From NCBI GenBank assembly GCA_910584475.1, contig CAJUBD010000023.1, positions 1 through 35,098 of the forward strand: a stretch of 35,098 bases of DNA, read 5' to 3'. The notes below the pieces were generated by a model. It searched no databases. It was not told the DNA's origin and worked only from the letters and a program-made list of their open reading frames with translations. Below, one piece after another: positions 7,845 through 15,789 of this stretch. Each line of letters begins with the position of its first letter. Position 1 is the stretch's first letter. The DNA is from an uncultured Treponema sp. (GTDB lineage Bacteria; Spirochaetota; Spirochaetia; Treponematales; Treponemataceae). The position numbers were made by a program, and so were the translations under genes.

Positions 7845-7949
7845 TCCGAAAATTTTCGAAAAAATTCGCGAAAATTTCTCAAAAATTCTTGCGAATTTTC
7901 AAATTTTTTCAAATTTGCGCTTGACCCAATTTGAAAATTTCGCTATACT
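7845..7949 (+). promoter_or_regulatory. Promoter of the tuf-S10 operon with AT-rich upstream region
   Basis: TTGACC (7921-7926) and TATACT (7944-7949) are spaced by 17 bases. The 75 bases upstream are A/T tracts like an UP element and include the palindrome CGAAAATTTTCG (7847-7858). This is the only strong plus-strand promoter seen before tuf, fitting a highly expressed operon. Confidence 0.65.
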
Positions 7950-7955
7950 TTCTAA

Positions 7956-8396
7956 ACCTATCTTTGCAAGATGGGCGGTTCTTTGAGAGTCAATCTGAAT
8001 TTTTCAGGCGGAATCGTAAAGTTATTGCTTTTTGTTTGCATGTCCTTGCAGAAAGTGATTTCAGGTTTCGCGGCTCAAGAATGGAAATGCGTCGTTGTCA
8101 ACGGCGCGGTAAAATTGCATCTTGAGTTTTTGTCGTGGCAAATTGCCATAGGCTCTTGGTGCCAAACCAGTTGTCAAGCGATGCTTTGACGGTGATGGTG
8201 GTGTCGGCCAAATCGTTCCGAAATGATGGGGCGTTCAAACCTTTCCATTCTCACAGTCATTCACCGCAATAAAAAAGATGTGTATGCGAATTCGAATTTC
8301 TTCTTTGAAGGAGCGCGGATTCTGGCTTAAAGTGCAGCACACAAAATATTTTTTTTAATGTCAGCATTTTGAAGAATGCTGGCCAAGGAGAAAAAC
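7956..8396 (+). other. Long leader of the tuf operon
   Basis: If transcription starts about 7956, the leader is some 440 nt. It contains a 72-codon open frame (7971-8189) without a good ribosome site and with no recognised protein, and a hairpin near 8174-8190. Close to tuf it has a CAGCATT/AATGCTG stem (8362-8381) ending three bases before the AAGGAG of tuf. No tRNA or known riboswitch was recognised. Confidence 0.4.
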
Positions 8397-9587
8397 ATGG
8401 CAAAGGAGAAGTTCGAAAGAACCAAACCTCACATGAACGTTGGTACTATTGGTCACGTAGACCATGGTAAGACAACTTTGTCAGCGGCTATCACTATGTA
8501 CTGCGCAAAAAAGTATGGTGATAAAGCTCTCAAGTACGATGAAATCGACAATGCTCCTGAGGAAAAAGAGCGCGGTATTACAATCAATACTCGCCACCTC
8601 GAGTATCAGTCTGAAAAGCGCCACTATGCGCACATTGACTGCCCTGGACACGCCGACTACATCAAGAACATGATTACCGGCGCGGCTCAGATGGACGGCG
8701 CGATTCTTGTTATCGCGGCTACTGACGGACCGATGGCTCAGACAAAAGAGCACCTTTTGCTCGCTCGCCAGGTCGGCGTTCCGAAGATCGTTGTTTTCCT
8801 CAACAAGGTTGACCAGCTTGACGGCGATATGGAAATGCTCGAGCTTGTTGAAAGCGACGTTCAGGATCTTTTGCAGAAATACGGCTATCAGGCCGAAACT
8901 CCGATTATCAAAGGCTCGGCGTTCAAGGCTTTGAACGAAGACAGCGATCCTGCCAACACGCAGTGCATCGAAGAATTGCTCGTTGCGATGGACAGCTGGT
9001 TTGATGATCCGGTTCGCGACGAGGCGAAGCCGTTCTTGATGCCGATTGAGGACATCTTCACGATTTCTGGACGCGGAACGGTCGTTACCGGTCGTATCGA
9101 GCGCGGTGTCGTGAACATGGGCGACAATGTTGAGATCGTCGGAATTCGCCCGACTGCCAGCACAACCGTAACTGGAATCGAAATGTTCCAGAAGACTTTG
9201 GATCAGGGAATTCCTGGCGACAACGTTGGAATCCTTCTCCGCGGCATCGACAAAAAAGATGTCGTTCGCGGACAGGTTTTGGCCGCTCCGAAGTCAATCA
9301 ACCCGCACACAAAATTCGAGGCGCAGATTTACGTTCTTACTGAAGCCGAAGGCGGACGCCACAGCCCGTTCTTCACGGGATATCGTCCTCAGTTCTATTT
9401 CCGCACGACGGACATCACCGGAACTGTGGAATTGGAAGCGGGCGTTGACATGGTAAAGCCCGGCGACAACGTTAAAATTGTCGGCGAACTCATCCACCCG
9501 ATCGCTATGGACGAAGGACTTAAACTTGCTATCCGCGAAGGCGGACGCACAATCGCTTCTGGCCAGGTTGTAAAAATCATAGCTTAA
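8397..9587 (+). CDS. tuf: Elongation factor Tu
   Basis: GTPase of 396 residues that brings aminoacyl-tRNA to the ribosome. G motifs are plain: GHVDHGKT (19-26), DCPGH (81-85) and NKVD (136-139). The G5 element reads S-A-F rather than the common S-A-L. Domains 2 and 3 follow and the protein ends GQVVKIIA. ATG 8397 is chosen because AAGGAG (8385-8390) precedes it; an in-frame ATG seven codons upstream lies within a hairpin. It is the first gene of the long ribosomal operon; tuf next to rpsJ is a known spirochaete arrangement. Confidence 0.98.
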   Translation: MAKEKFERTKPHMNVGTIGHVDHGKTTLSAAITMYCAKKYGDKALKYDEIDNAPEEKERGITINTRHLEYQSEKRHYAHIDCPGHADYIKNMITGAAQMDGAILVIAATDGPMAQTKEHLLLARQVGVPKIVVFLNKVDQLDGDMEMLELVESDVQDLLQKYGYQAETPIIKGSAFKALNEDSDPANTQCIEELLVAMDSWFDDPVRDEAKPFLMPIEDIFTISGRGTVVTGRIERGVVNMGDNVEIVGIRPTASTTVTGIEMFQKTLDQGIPGDNVGILLRGIDKKDVVRGQVLAAPKSINPHTKFEAQIYVLTEAEGGRHSPFFTGYRPQFYFRTTDITGTVELEAGVDMVKPGDNVKIVGELIHPIAMDEGLKLAIREGGRTIASGQVVKIIA

Positions 9588-9595
9588 GACTAATA

Positions 9596-9629
9596 TCCGA
9601 GTCGAGGCCGTTCGCGGCTTCGGCTTGGA
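9596..9629 (+). other. Stem-loop between tuf and rpsJ
   Basis: An imperfect 34-nt hairpin with a GCCG/CGGC core closed by a TTCG tetraloop (about 9607-9618), extended by TCGA and TCCGAG pairings with small bulges. It has no following run of T and lies just before the rpsJ ribosome site. It could be a processing or transcript-stability structure separating the very abundant tuf message from the ribosomal genes. Confidence 0.55.
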
Positions 9630-9647
9630 TTGTTTTGGAGGAATTCA

Positions 9648-9956
9648 ATGGCCAACGACAAGATTCGAGTCAAACTTCGCGCGTTCGATGTGGAGTTGAT
9701 CGATCAAAGTGCTAAAGCCATCGTGCAGACGGTGCAAAAGGCGGGGGCAAAGGTCGCAGGACCGATTCCGCTTCCTACAAGAATCAATAAGGTAACGGTG
9801 CTTCGTTCGCCACACGTCAACAAAAAGTCGCGCGAGCAATTCGAAATGCGCACGCATAAGCGTCTTATTGACATCTTGAATCCTTCTTCGGACGTAATGG
9901 ATTCGTTGATGAAGCTTGAGCTTCCTGCCGGTGTTGATGTAGAAATTAAGCAATAA
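9648..9956 (+). CDS. rpsJ: 30S ribosomal protein S10 (NusE)
   Basis: A 102-residue small-subunit head protein that also serves as NusE in transcription antitermination. Family blocks include IRVKLRAFD near the start and SPHVNKKSREQFEMRTHKR in the middle, followed by the usual LIDI. ATG 9648 is preceded by GGAGG; an upstream in-frame TTG adds six unlikely residues. It lies 60 bases after tuf and 87 before rplC, wider gaps than in the rest of the operon. A perfect palindromic hairpin (9972-9987) follows. Confidence 0.97.
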   Translation: MANDKIRVKLRAFDVELIDQSAKAIVQTVQKAGAKVAGPIPLPTRINKVTVLRSPHVNKKSREQFEMRTHKRLIDILNPSSDVMDSLMKLELPAGVDVEIKQ

Positions 9957-9971
9957 TCTTCGGATTTTGCG

Positions 9972-9987
9972 GCAGCCTTAAGGCTGC
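9972..9987. other. Palindrome between rpsJ and rplC
   Basis: GCAGCCTTAAGGCTGC is a perfect 16-bp palindrome without a T tract, in the 87-base gap between rpsJ and rplC. It could form a short hairpin in the message. Confidence 0.6.
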
Positions 9988-10043
9988 AAATAATCGGGTA
10001 CGGTCCCTTTGGATCTGGGATGGCGGCCTAGAGGAGTTTTCAG

Positions 10044-10664
10044 ATGAAAGGTCTGATTGGAAAAAAATTGGGCATGACCCAGGTTTTCGACGAAAGCGGC
10101 AACTTGACACCAGTTACCGTGATCCACGTTGAGCCAAATACGGTCGTTGCCACAAGGACAAAAGAAAACAATGGCTATGAAGCCGTCGTTTTGGGCGTTG
10201 GCGATTTGAAGCCCAACAAAGTAACGAAGCCTTATGCCGGACAGTTTTCCGAAGGCGTTACCCCGAAAAGGACTTTGAAGGAATTCCGCGATTTTGACAA
10301 CGAAGTGAAAATCGGCGACCAGTTTGGCGTGGAACTTTTCGACAAGACTCGCTTTTTGGATGTTACTGCCAATTCAAAGGGAAAAGGCTTTCAGGGCGTA
10401 ATGAAAAGATGGGGTTTTCACGGAGGACGCAAGACTCACGGTTCAAAATTCCATCGTGAGCCGGGCGGCACTGGACAGTGTACCACCCCTGGACACACCT
10501 TTAAGAACACAAAGTTGCCTGGACGAATGGGCAATGTCCGTGTTACGGTGCAAAATCTTCGGATTGTGAAAATCGATCCCGAATTGAAGGTAATTCTCGT
10601 TCGCGGGGCAGTTCCCGGAACTCGCAACAGCACGCTGATCGTCAAGTCCGCGGTGAAAAAATAA
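10044..10664 (+). CDS. rplC: 50S ribosomal protein L3
   Basis: A 206-residue early assembly protein of the large subunit that reaches toward the peptidyl-transferase centre. The start (KGLIGKKLGMTQVF) and the PGRMGNVRVTVQNL block are diagnostic. The loop GGTGQCTTPG contains the glutamine that is methylated by PrmB in E. coli. GAGGAG precedes the ATG, and rplD follows after 15 bases. The length is normal. Confidence 0.97.
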   Translation: MKGLIGKKLGMTQVFDESGNLTPVTVIHVEPNTVVATRTKENNGYEAVVLGVGDLKPNKVTKPYAGQFSEGVTPKRTLKEFRDFDNEVKIGDQFGVELFDKTRFLDVTANSKGKGFQGVMKRWGFHGGRKTHGSKFHREPGGTGQCTTPGHTFKNTKLPGRMGNVRVTVQNLRIVKIDPELKVILVRGAVPGTRNSTLIVKSAVKK

Positions 10665-10679
10665 CGGCAGGAGAAGACA

Positions 10680-11366
10680 ATGGAAAAGAAAGTCTATTCA
10701 GTCGATGGAAAAGAACTGCGCACAATCAATTTGGACGACGCTGTGTTCGGCCTTCCGTTGAATGAAGATGTCATTTACTATGCCATCACAAACGAATTGG
10801 CAAATAAACGTGTTGGAACGGCTTGCACGAAAACGCGCGCGGAAGTGCATGGCTCCAACAAAAAGCCCTACAAGCAAAAGGGCACTGGAAACGCTCGCCG
10901 TGGTGACAAAAAGTCTCCGATTACGGTTGGCGGCGGTACGATTTTCGGACCAAAGCCCCGCGATTATAGTTATGCGATTCCTAAAAAAGAAAAACGCCTT
11001 GCTATGAAGACGATTTTGAGCATGCAGGCGCAAAGCGACAGGCTTGTTGTCGTTGAAGATTTTACGGTGCAAAGCGGCAAGACAAAGGATTTGGTGAAAA
11101 TCCTCAACAATTTTGCCAAAGACACTCGCACCGTGGTGATTTTGAACGACATCGTTGATGATGCGAATGTTTCTGAAGCCGAAAAAGTGCTCAAAGAAAA
11201 CAACGCGTTGCTCAGGCGGGCGGGCGGCAATATCCCTGCGCTCACTTTCCTTTCGTTCAGGCGACTTCGCGCCCACGACTTGTTCTACGGACGCAAAATC
11301 ATCTTGCTCGAAGGCGCGGCCAAAAATCTGAGTGGCTTCTATGCGGCACAAAGGGGGGCTAAATAA
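10680..11366 (+). CDS. rplD: 50S ribosomal protein L4
   Basis: A 228-residue large-subunit protein lining the exit tunnel. The tunnel loop is recognisable in KQKGTGNARRGDKKSP followed by GGGTIFGPKPRDY. In E. coli L4 also represses the S10 operon through its leader; no matching leader structure was identified here. The stop overlaps the rplW start by one base (TAATG), indicating translational coupling. Confidence 0.96.
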   Translation: MEKKVYSVDGKELRTINLDDAVFGLPLNEDVIYYAITNELANKRVGTACTKTRAEVHGSNKKPYKQKGTGNARRGDKKSPITVGGGTIFGPKPRDYSYAIPKKEKRLAMKTILSMQAQSDRLVVVEDFTVQSGKTKDLVKILNNFAKDTRTVVILNDIVDDANVSEAEKVLKENNALLRRAGGNIPALTFLSFRRLRAHDLFYGRKIILLEGAAKNLSGFYAAQRGAK

Positions 11367-11647
11367 TGATTGACTACAACGACATTCTTATTGAGCCTGT
11401 GGTTTCTGAAAAGGCGACGGAATTGCGCGAGCAGAACAAATATGTTTTTGTCGTGCACCCGGATGCTACGAAAATTCAGATAAAAGAAGCGGTGAGAAAA
11501 CTTTTCAATGTAAAGGTTTTGTCCTGCACGACTATGAATGTGGACGGAAAGAAAAAGCGCGTACGCGGTACTTCCGGAACCACTGCTAGTTACAAAAAAG
11601 CCATTGTGCGTTTGGCGCAAGGTGAATCAATAGGCTTGTTCCAATAG
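11366..11647 (+). CDS. rplW: 50S ribosomal protein L23
   Basis: A 93-residue protein at the tunnel exit, the docking site for trigger factor and SRP. It shows the family pattern EPVVSEKATEL near the start and NKYVFVVHPDATKIQIKEAV, with a K-K-R-V-R-G loop. It is coupled to rplD by a one-base overlap. It is followed by an unusual 203-base gap full of hairpins before rplB. Confidence 0.95.
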   Translation: MIDYNDILIEPVVSEKATELREQNKYVFVVHPDATKIQIKEAVRKLFNVKVLSCTTMNVDGKKKRVRGTSGTTASYKKAIVRLAQGESIGLFQ

Positions 11648-11674
11648 GGCAAGTTGTAAAGCTGAAAGGCTTTG

Positions 11675-11842
11675 AGTTTGCTTCGCAAGCCGCGATTTGT
11701 GCCATCCATGGCACATCGCTAGCGCGAAGCCTTTATGGGCGGCTAAAAAAATACGTCCGTGTATTTTTTTAGCCTACAGTTTGCTTCGCAAACTGTGATT
11801 TGTGCCATCCGTGGCACATCGCTAACGCGAAGTTTTTATGGG
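11675..11842. repeat. 65-bp direct-repeat pair around a 14-bp perfect hairpin
   Basis: Copy A (11675-11739) and copy B (11778-11842) are 65 bp each and differ at seven positions, all transitions. Each holds an AGTTTGC-type stem, a TGTGCCA/TGGCACA stem and ends TTTATGGG. Between them GGCTAAAAAAATAC (11741-11754) pairs perfectly with 11761-11774 around a 6-nt loop. Copy B ends inside the rplB ribosome-binding region (GGGAG), so the element supplies part of the signal. It lies inside an essential operon. Confidence 0.85.
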
Positions 11843-11850
11843 AGAAAAAG

Positions 11851-12675
11851 ATGGCTCTAAAAGTTTTTAAGCCAATTACACCTGGTACACGCGGACGTGT
11901 TGACCTGCGCAGGGATGAACTGACATGCGACAAACCCGAAAAAAAATTGGTGTCAGGCAAAAAATCCAACGCAGGACGCGGAGCCGGCGGACGCATTGCT
12001 GTGCGTCACAAGGGCGGCGGTCACAAGCGACGTTACCGTGAAATTGATTTCAAGCGCAGCAAGCACGGAATTCCGGGAACTGTTCATTCTATTGAATACG
12101 ATCCGAATCGCAGTGCGAACATCGCTTTGATTTATTATGCTGATGGCGACAAACGTTACATCATCGCGCCGAAAGGTCTTACCGTCGGAATGAAAATTAT
12201 GGCTGGCGAAAACGCCGCGCCGACGGTCGGAAATGCTTTGCCGCTTGCCGCGATTCCGGTCGGATTCACTGTTCACAACATTGAACTGACAATCGGTCGT
12301 GGCGGACAGCTTGCACGAAGCGCAGGAGCGAGCGCGCTCATTTCCGCGAAAGAAGGCGATTATGTTACAATCAAACTTCCTTCAAGCGAAATCCGACGCG
12401 TTCATGCGAAATGCTATGCGACAATCGGAGTGGTCGGCAACGAAGATCATATGAACGTTCAGCTTGGAAAAGCCGGACACAAACGTTGGATGGGCATTCG
12501 TCCGACCGTTCGCGGTATGGCGATGAACCCAGTCGATCACCCGCTCGGAGGCGGCGAAGGCGCGGGAAAAGGACGCAATCCGGTTACTCCATGGGGTCAG
12601 CCTTGCAAAGGTTACAAAACCCGCAACAAGCGCAAGACATCGAGCAGATTTATTATTTCGCGTCGAAAGAAGTAG
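11851..12675 (+). CDS. rplB: 50S ribosomal protein L2
   Basis: A 274-residue protein needed for subunit joining and peptidyl-transferase activity. The conserved NPVDHPLGGGEG block, the VTPWG motif and the basic C terminus SRFIISRRKK are plain. ATG 11851 (MALKVFKP) is chosen over an upstream in-frame ATG at 11800, which lies within the repeat element. GGGAG sits eight bases before the ATG. rpsS follows after 14 bases. Confidence 0.97.
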   Translation: MALKVFKPITPGTRGRVDLRRDELTCDKPEKKLVSGKKSNAGRGAGGRIAVRHKGGGHKRRYREIDFKRSKHGIPGTVHSIEYDPNRSANIALIYYADGDKRYIIAPKGLTVGMKIMAGENAAPTVGNALPLAAIPVGFTVHNIELTIGRGGQLARSAGASALISAKEGDYVTIKLPSSEIRRVHAKCYATIGVVGNEDHMNVQLGKAGHKRWMGIRPTVRGMAMNPVDHPLGGGEGAGKGRNPVTPWGQPCKGYKTRNKRKTSSRFIISRRKK

Positions 12676-12689
12676 CGTAGGAGATAATT

Positions 12690-12977
12690 GTGTCAAGATC
12701 TGTTAAAAAAGGGCCTTTCGTCGAAAAGTCGCTCTACAAAAAGATAATTGAGTTGAATAAATCCGGGACGCACGAGAAAAAGCTCATCAAAACTTATTCT
12801 CGCTGTTCTACGATTATTCCTGAAATGGTCGGAACCACCATTTCTGTTCACAACGGCAAGTCATGGATTCCGGTTTATGTTACGGAAAACCTCGTCGGCC
12901 ACAAGTTGGGCGAATTTGCTCCTACTCGTGTGTTCCGAGGGCATGGCGGCACAGACAAAACTGCTGCTAAAAAATAG
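12690..12977 (+). CDS. rpsS: 30S ribosomal protein S19
   Basis: A 95-residue head protein that pairs with S13. The start SRSVKKGPFV and the block GHKLGEFAPTRVFRGH identify it. The start codon is GTG (12690) with GTAGGAG upstream. It ends with a basic, Ala/Lys-rich tail. rplV starts nine bases downstream. Confidence 0.96.
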   Translation: MSRSVKKGPFVEKSLYKKIIELNKSGTHEKKLIKTYSRCSTIIPEMVGTTISVHNGKSWIPVYVTENLVGHKLGEFAPTRVFRGHGGTDKTAAKK

Positions 12978-12986
12978 GTGGATATT

Positions 12987-13343
12987 ATGGCAGAAACAAA
13001 AGGCTATGTAGCCACTTCAAAATTCTTGATTGCGTCTCCCACGAAGGTTCGACCGGTGGCTCATGTAATCAGCAGGAAAACTTGTTCGCAGGCAATGTCC
13101 ATTCTTGAGAACATGCCGCAAAAGGGCGCGAAGCTTATCCGCAAGACTTTGAAGTCAGCGGTGGCAAACGCTTTGTTCGCTGACGAAAAGTTGGATGAAG
13201 ATACGCTTTTCGTCAAGGAAATTCGCATTGACGAAGGTCCGAGGCTCAAACGAGTTTGGTTCCGCGCGCGCGGTCGTGCCGACCAGTTGCTCAAGCGTAT
13301 GTGTCATATAACTGTTACTGTTGCTGAAAAGGCGGGGGAATAA
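12987..13343 (+). CDS. rplV: 50S ribosomal protein L22
   Basis: A 118-residue tunnel protein. The blocks SPTKVRPVAHVI and DEGPRLKRVWFRARGRA are diagnostic; the latter is the beta-hairpin that reaches into the exit tunnel and is a known site of macrolide resistance changes. ATG 12987 is preferred to an in-frame GTG three codons earlier because AGGTGG lies before the ATG. rpsC begins three bases after the stop. Confidence 0.95.
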   Translation: MAETKGYVATSKFLIASPTKVRPVAHVISRKTCSQAMSILENMPQKGAKLIRKTLKSAVANALFADEKLDEDTLFVKEIRIDEGPRLKRVWFRARGRADQLLKRMCHITVTVAEKAGE

Positions 13344-13346
13344 AAG

Positions 13347-14108
13347 ATGGGACAGAAAGTTAATCCGATTGGCTTGCGCCTTGGAATCAACAAAACTTGG
13401 CAATCCCGCTGGTATGCCGATCCTCGTGAATACGCGGATTTGGTTTTGGAAGATTTCAAAATCCGAAAGATGATTTCGGAACTTCCTGAATGCAAGGGCG
13501 CGGACATTGCCGAAGTTGAAATCGTGCGCCATCCGCAGCGAGTTACGATTGTAATTCACACGGCTCGCCCTGGTGTCATCATCGGCGTAAAGGGCGCGAC
13601 AATCGAAAAAATCAGCGCCGACATTCAAAAGCAGCTGACAAAAAAAGTTCAGATTAAAATCAAGGAAATCAAACGTGCTGATTTGAACGCTTCCTTGATC
13701 GCGCAGAATATCGGCAGACAGCTTATGGGTCGCGGTTCTTTCCGCAAGGCTTTGAAGCAGTCGAGCGCGAACGCCATGCGCGCCGGCGCACAGGGAATCA
13801 AGATTCGCCTGGCCGGACGACTTGGCGGCGCGGAAATGAAAAGGACGGAGGAACACAAGGAAGGACGAGTTCCTCTCCATACATTGCGTTCGGACATCGA
13901 CTATGGCACATACGAAGCACTCACGACTTATGGCAAAATCGGCATAAAAGTTTGGGTGTTCAACGGAATGAACTATGGCCGTGAACAGAACGAAGATGCG
14001 GGTCAGATGGTGAAAAAGCCAAATCGCGACCGTCCGCAGCGTCCTTCTGATAAGTCTGCGTCTGGCGAAGGTCGGACGAAAGATACTGTCGCAAAGGCAA
14101 GGAGTTAG
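13347..14108 (+). CDS. rpsC: 30S ribosomal protein S3
   Basis: A 253-residue protein at the mRNA entry site. It starts GQKVNPIGLRLG and has a type-II KH domain around the RPGVIIGVKGATIE motif (about residues 72-85), then the C-terminal S3 domain with GRLGGAEMKRTE. The tail beyond residue 220 is longer and charged, common in this family. The gene is packed tightly between rplV and rplP, with three-base gaps on each side. Confidence 0.97.
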   Translation: MGQKVNPIGLRLGINKTWQSRWYADPREYADLVLEDFKIRKMISELPECKGADIAEVEIVRHPQRVTIVIHTARPGVIIGVKGATIEKISADIQKQLTKKVQIKIKEIKRADLNASLIAQNIGRQLMGRGSFRKALKQSSANAMRAGAQGIKIRLAGRLGGAEMKRTEEHKEGRVPLHTLRSDIDYGTYEALTTYGKIGIKVWVFNGMNYGREQNEDAGQMVKKPNRDRPQRPSDKSASGEGRTKDTVAKARS

Positions 14109-14111
14109 ACG

Positions 14112-14531
14112 ATGCCTCTCGCACCGAAAAGAGTAATGCACCGAAAAGTGCAGCGCGGTAGGGCACATGGTTTTGCTACGCGCGATAATCACGTTGACTT
14201 TGGCGATATAGCTCTTGTTGCGATGGAATCGACATGGCTCAACGCTCGCGTAATCGAAGCGTGCCGTGTCGCCATCAACAGAAAGCTTGAGCGCAAAGGT
14301 AAAGTTTGGATTCGAGTTTTTCCCGACAAGCCGATTTCAAAAAAGCCGGCTGAAACTCGCATGGGAAAAGGAAAGGGCGCGCCAGAATTTTGGGCGGCCA
14401 ATCTCAAGCCTGGAATGATTTTGTTTGAAGTTGGCGGCGTTGACATCAAGTTGGCGGAGCAGGCGCTTCGTCTTGCAGCCAGCAAGTTGCCGGTGGTGAC
14501 AAAGGTTGCCTACCGCCCGACGCAGGACTAG
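14112..14531 (+). CDS. rplP: 50S ribosomal protein L16
   Basis: A 139-residue protein near the A-site tRNA. It starts MPLAPKRVMHRK and contains WIRVFPDKPISKKPAETRMG, a reliable L16 signature that includes the arginine region hydroxylated in some bacteria. The stop is followed after 10 bases by rpmC, whose ribosome site (GGAGG) is just past the L16 stop codon. Confidence 0.97.
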   Translation: MPLAPKRVMHRKVQRGRAHGFATRDNHVDFGDIALVAMESTWLNARVIEACRVAINRKLERKGKVWIRVFPDKPISKKPAETRMGKGKGAPEFWAANLKPGMILFEVGGVDIKLAEQALRLAASKLPVVTKVAYRPTQD

Positions 14532-14541
14532 GAGGAATAAG

Positions 14542-14775
14542 ATGGCAGACAAAAAGAAAAAGACGAACTATCAGGAACTGTCTTATTCCGAATTGGTTTC
14601 GCGCCGCGACGAGCTCAAGAAAAAGTACATGGAGTTTAGATTCAAAATGGTTCTTTCCCATGTAGACAATCCAATGGAAAAACGCGCGATGCGCAAGGAA
14701 ATTGCTCGTCTGAACACGTTTATCCACCAGCGCGACCTTGCCAAAAAATTCGAGGCCGTCGCGGGTGACAAGTAG
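14542..14775 (+). CDS. rpmC: 50S ribosomal protein L29
   Basis: A 77-residue helical hairpin protein at the tunnel exit. The core Y-S-E-L-V-S-R-R-D-E-L-K-K and R-K-E-I-A-R-L-N-T fit the family. ATG 14542 follows a strong GGAGG; the frame stays open upstream into rplP but that is a shadow. The N-terminal lysine-rich extension and C-terminal tail make it slightly longer than the E. coli protein (63 residues). Confidence 0.94.
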   Translation: MADKKKKTNYQELSYSELVSRRDELKKKYMEFRFKMVLSHVDNPMEKRAMRKEIARLNTFIHQRDLAKKFEAVAGDK

Positions 14776-14785
14776 GAGTTGACAC

Positions 14786-15058
14786 ATGGCAGAAACACAG
14801 GAAAAGGCTAAAAGTGGAAAGCGTTCTTATGTTGGGCTTGTAACGAGCGACAAAATGGACAAGACCATTGTCGTTTCGATTTCGACAAAAAGAATGGATC
14901 CGCTTTACAAAAAATATGTTTCCAGAACCAAAAAGTGCAAGGCTCACGACGAAAGGAATGAGGCGCACATTGGCGATACGGTAAAAATTGTTGAATGTCG
15001 TCCGCTTAGCAAAGACAAGTGTTGGCGTCTCGTGCAAATCGTCGAACGCGCGAAGTAA
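14786..15058 (+). CDS. rpsQ: 30S ribosomal protein S17
   Basis: A 90-residue OB-fold 16S rRNA-binding protein. Signature blocks are VTSDKMDKTIVVSI and HDERNEAHIGDTVKIVECRPLS. It keeps the spc-type order L29-S17-L14. GGAG precedes the ATG, and rplN follows after 12 bases with its own GGAG. Confidence 0.96.
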   Translation: MAETQEKAKSGKRSYVGLVTSDKMDKTIVVSISTKRMDPLYKKYVSRTKKCKAHDERNEAHIGDTVKIVECRPLSKDKCWRLVQIVERAK

Positions 15059-15070
15059 GGAGTTTAGGTT

Positions 15071-15439
15071 ATGATTCAAATGCAAACTTGTATGACAGTA
15101 GCCGACAACTCGGGCGCTAAGATTGCCCAGTGCATCAAGGTGCTTGGCGGAACACACCGCCGCTATGCCGGCATCGGCGACATCGTTGTGGTGGCCGTAA
15201 AGGACGCGATTCCCACTTCGACAATCAAAAAGGGCGCGATTAAAAAAGCCGTCATCGTTCGTCAGGCAAAAGAATATCGCCGTCCGGATGGAACTTACAT
15301 CCGATTTGACGACAACGCTTGCGTCATCGTTGACGATTCGAAAAATCCCGTCGGCAAGCGCATTTTCGGACCTGTCGCCCGCGAACTTCGTGAAAAAGAT
15401 TTTATGAAGATTGTTTCGCTTGCGCCGGAAGTTCTGTAA
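15071..15439 (+). CDS. rplN: 50S ribosomal protein L14
   Basis: A 122-residue protein at the subunit interface (bridge B8). It begins MIQMQTCMTVADNSGAK, the near-invariant L14 start, and contains RRPDGTYIRFDDNACV and the end FMKIVSLAPEVL. The length is exactly that of most bacterial L14 proteins. Confidence 0.98.
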   Translation: MIQMQTCMTVADNSGAKIAQCIKVLGGTHRRYAGIGDIVVVAVKDAIPTSTIKKGAIKKAVIVRQAKEYRRPDGTYIRFDDNACVIVDDSKNPVGKRIFGPVARELREKDFMKIVSLAPEVL

Positions 15440-15450
15440 GGAGCATTGTT

Positions 15451-15789
15451 ATGGTTAAGAACGTTAACGTTGGAAAGAAGAAGTACAAGATTCATAAGGG
15501 CGATACAGTCCAAGTGCTTTCCGGAAAGGACAAGGGCAAACAGGGCGAAATCGTCCGCATGGTTACCAAAAAAGATGCGGTAATCGTGTCGGGCTTGAAT
15601 CTTGTGAAAAAAGCCGTGAAGAGGCGCAGTCAGCAGGATCAAGGTGGAATCATCGAAATCGAAGCGCCGCTTCATGTTTCAAAAGTGGGCATTGTGTGCA
15701 AAAAATGCAACCGCCCAGTTAGAATCGGTTATAAGTTTGACGGCGACAAGAAAATCCGTGTCTGCCGCAAATGTGGAGAAGCGTTGTAA
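15451..15789 (+). CDS. rplX: 50S ribosomal protein L24
   Basis: A 112-residue assembly-initiator protein with an N-terminal KOW domain (KGDTVQVLSGKDKGKQGEI). Two C-x-x-C pairs near the C terminus (CKKC and CRKC) form the zinc-ribbon-like end found in many bacterial L24 proteins. The stop overlaps the rplE start by one base (TAATG). Confidence 0.96.
   Translation: MVKNVNVGKKKYKIHKGDTVQVLSGKDKGKQGEIVRMVTKKDAVIVSGLNLVKKAVKRRSQQDQGGIIEIEAPLHVSKVGIVCKKCNRPVRIGYKFDGDKKIRVCRKCGEAL

Noticed and set aside
7971..8189. 72-codon frame in the tuf leader as a gene
   Set aside because: Weak ribosome site and no recognised family; described as part of the leader instead.
8173..8260. tRNA-like T-loop (GTTCAAACC) in the tuf leader
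   Set aside because: No acceptor or anticodon stem could be paired around it.
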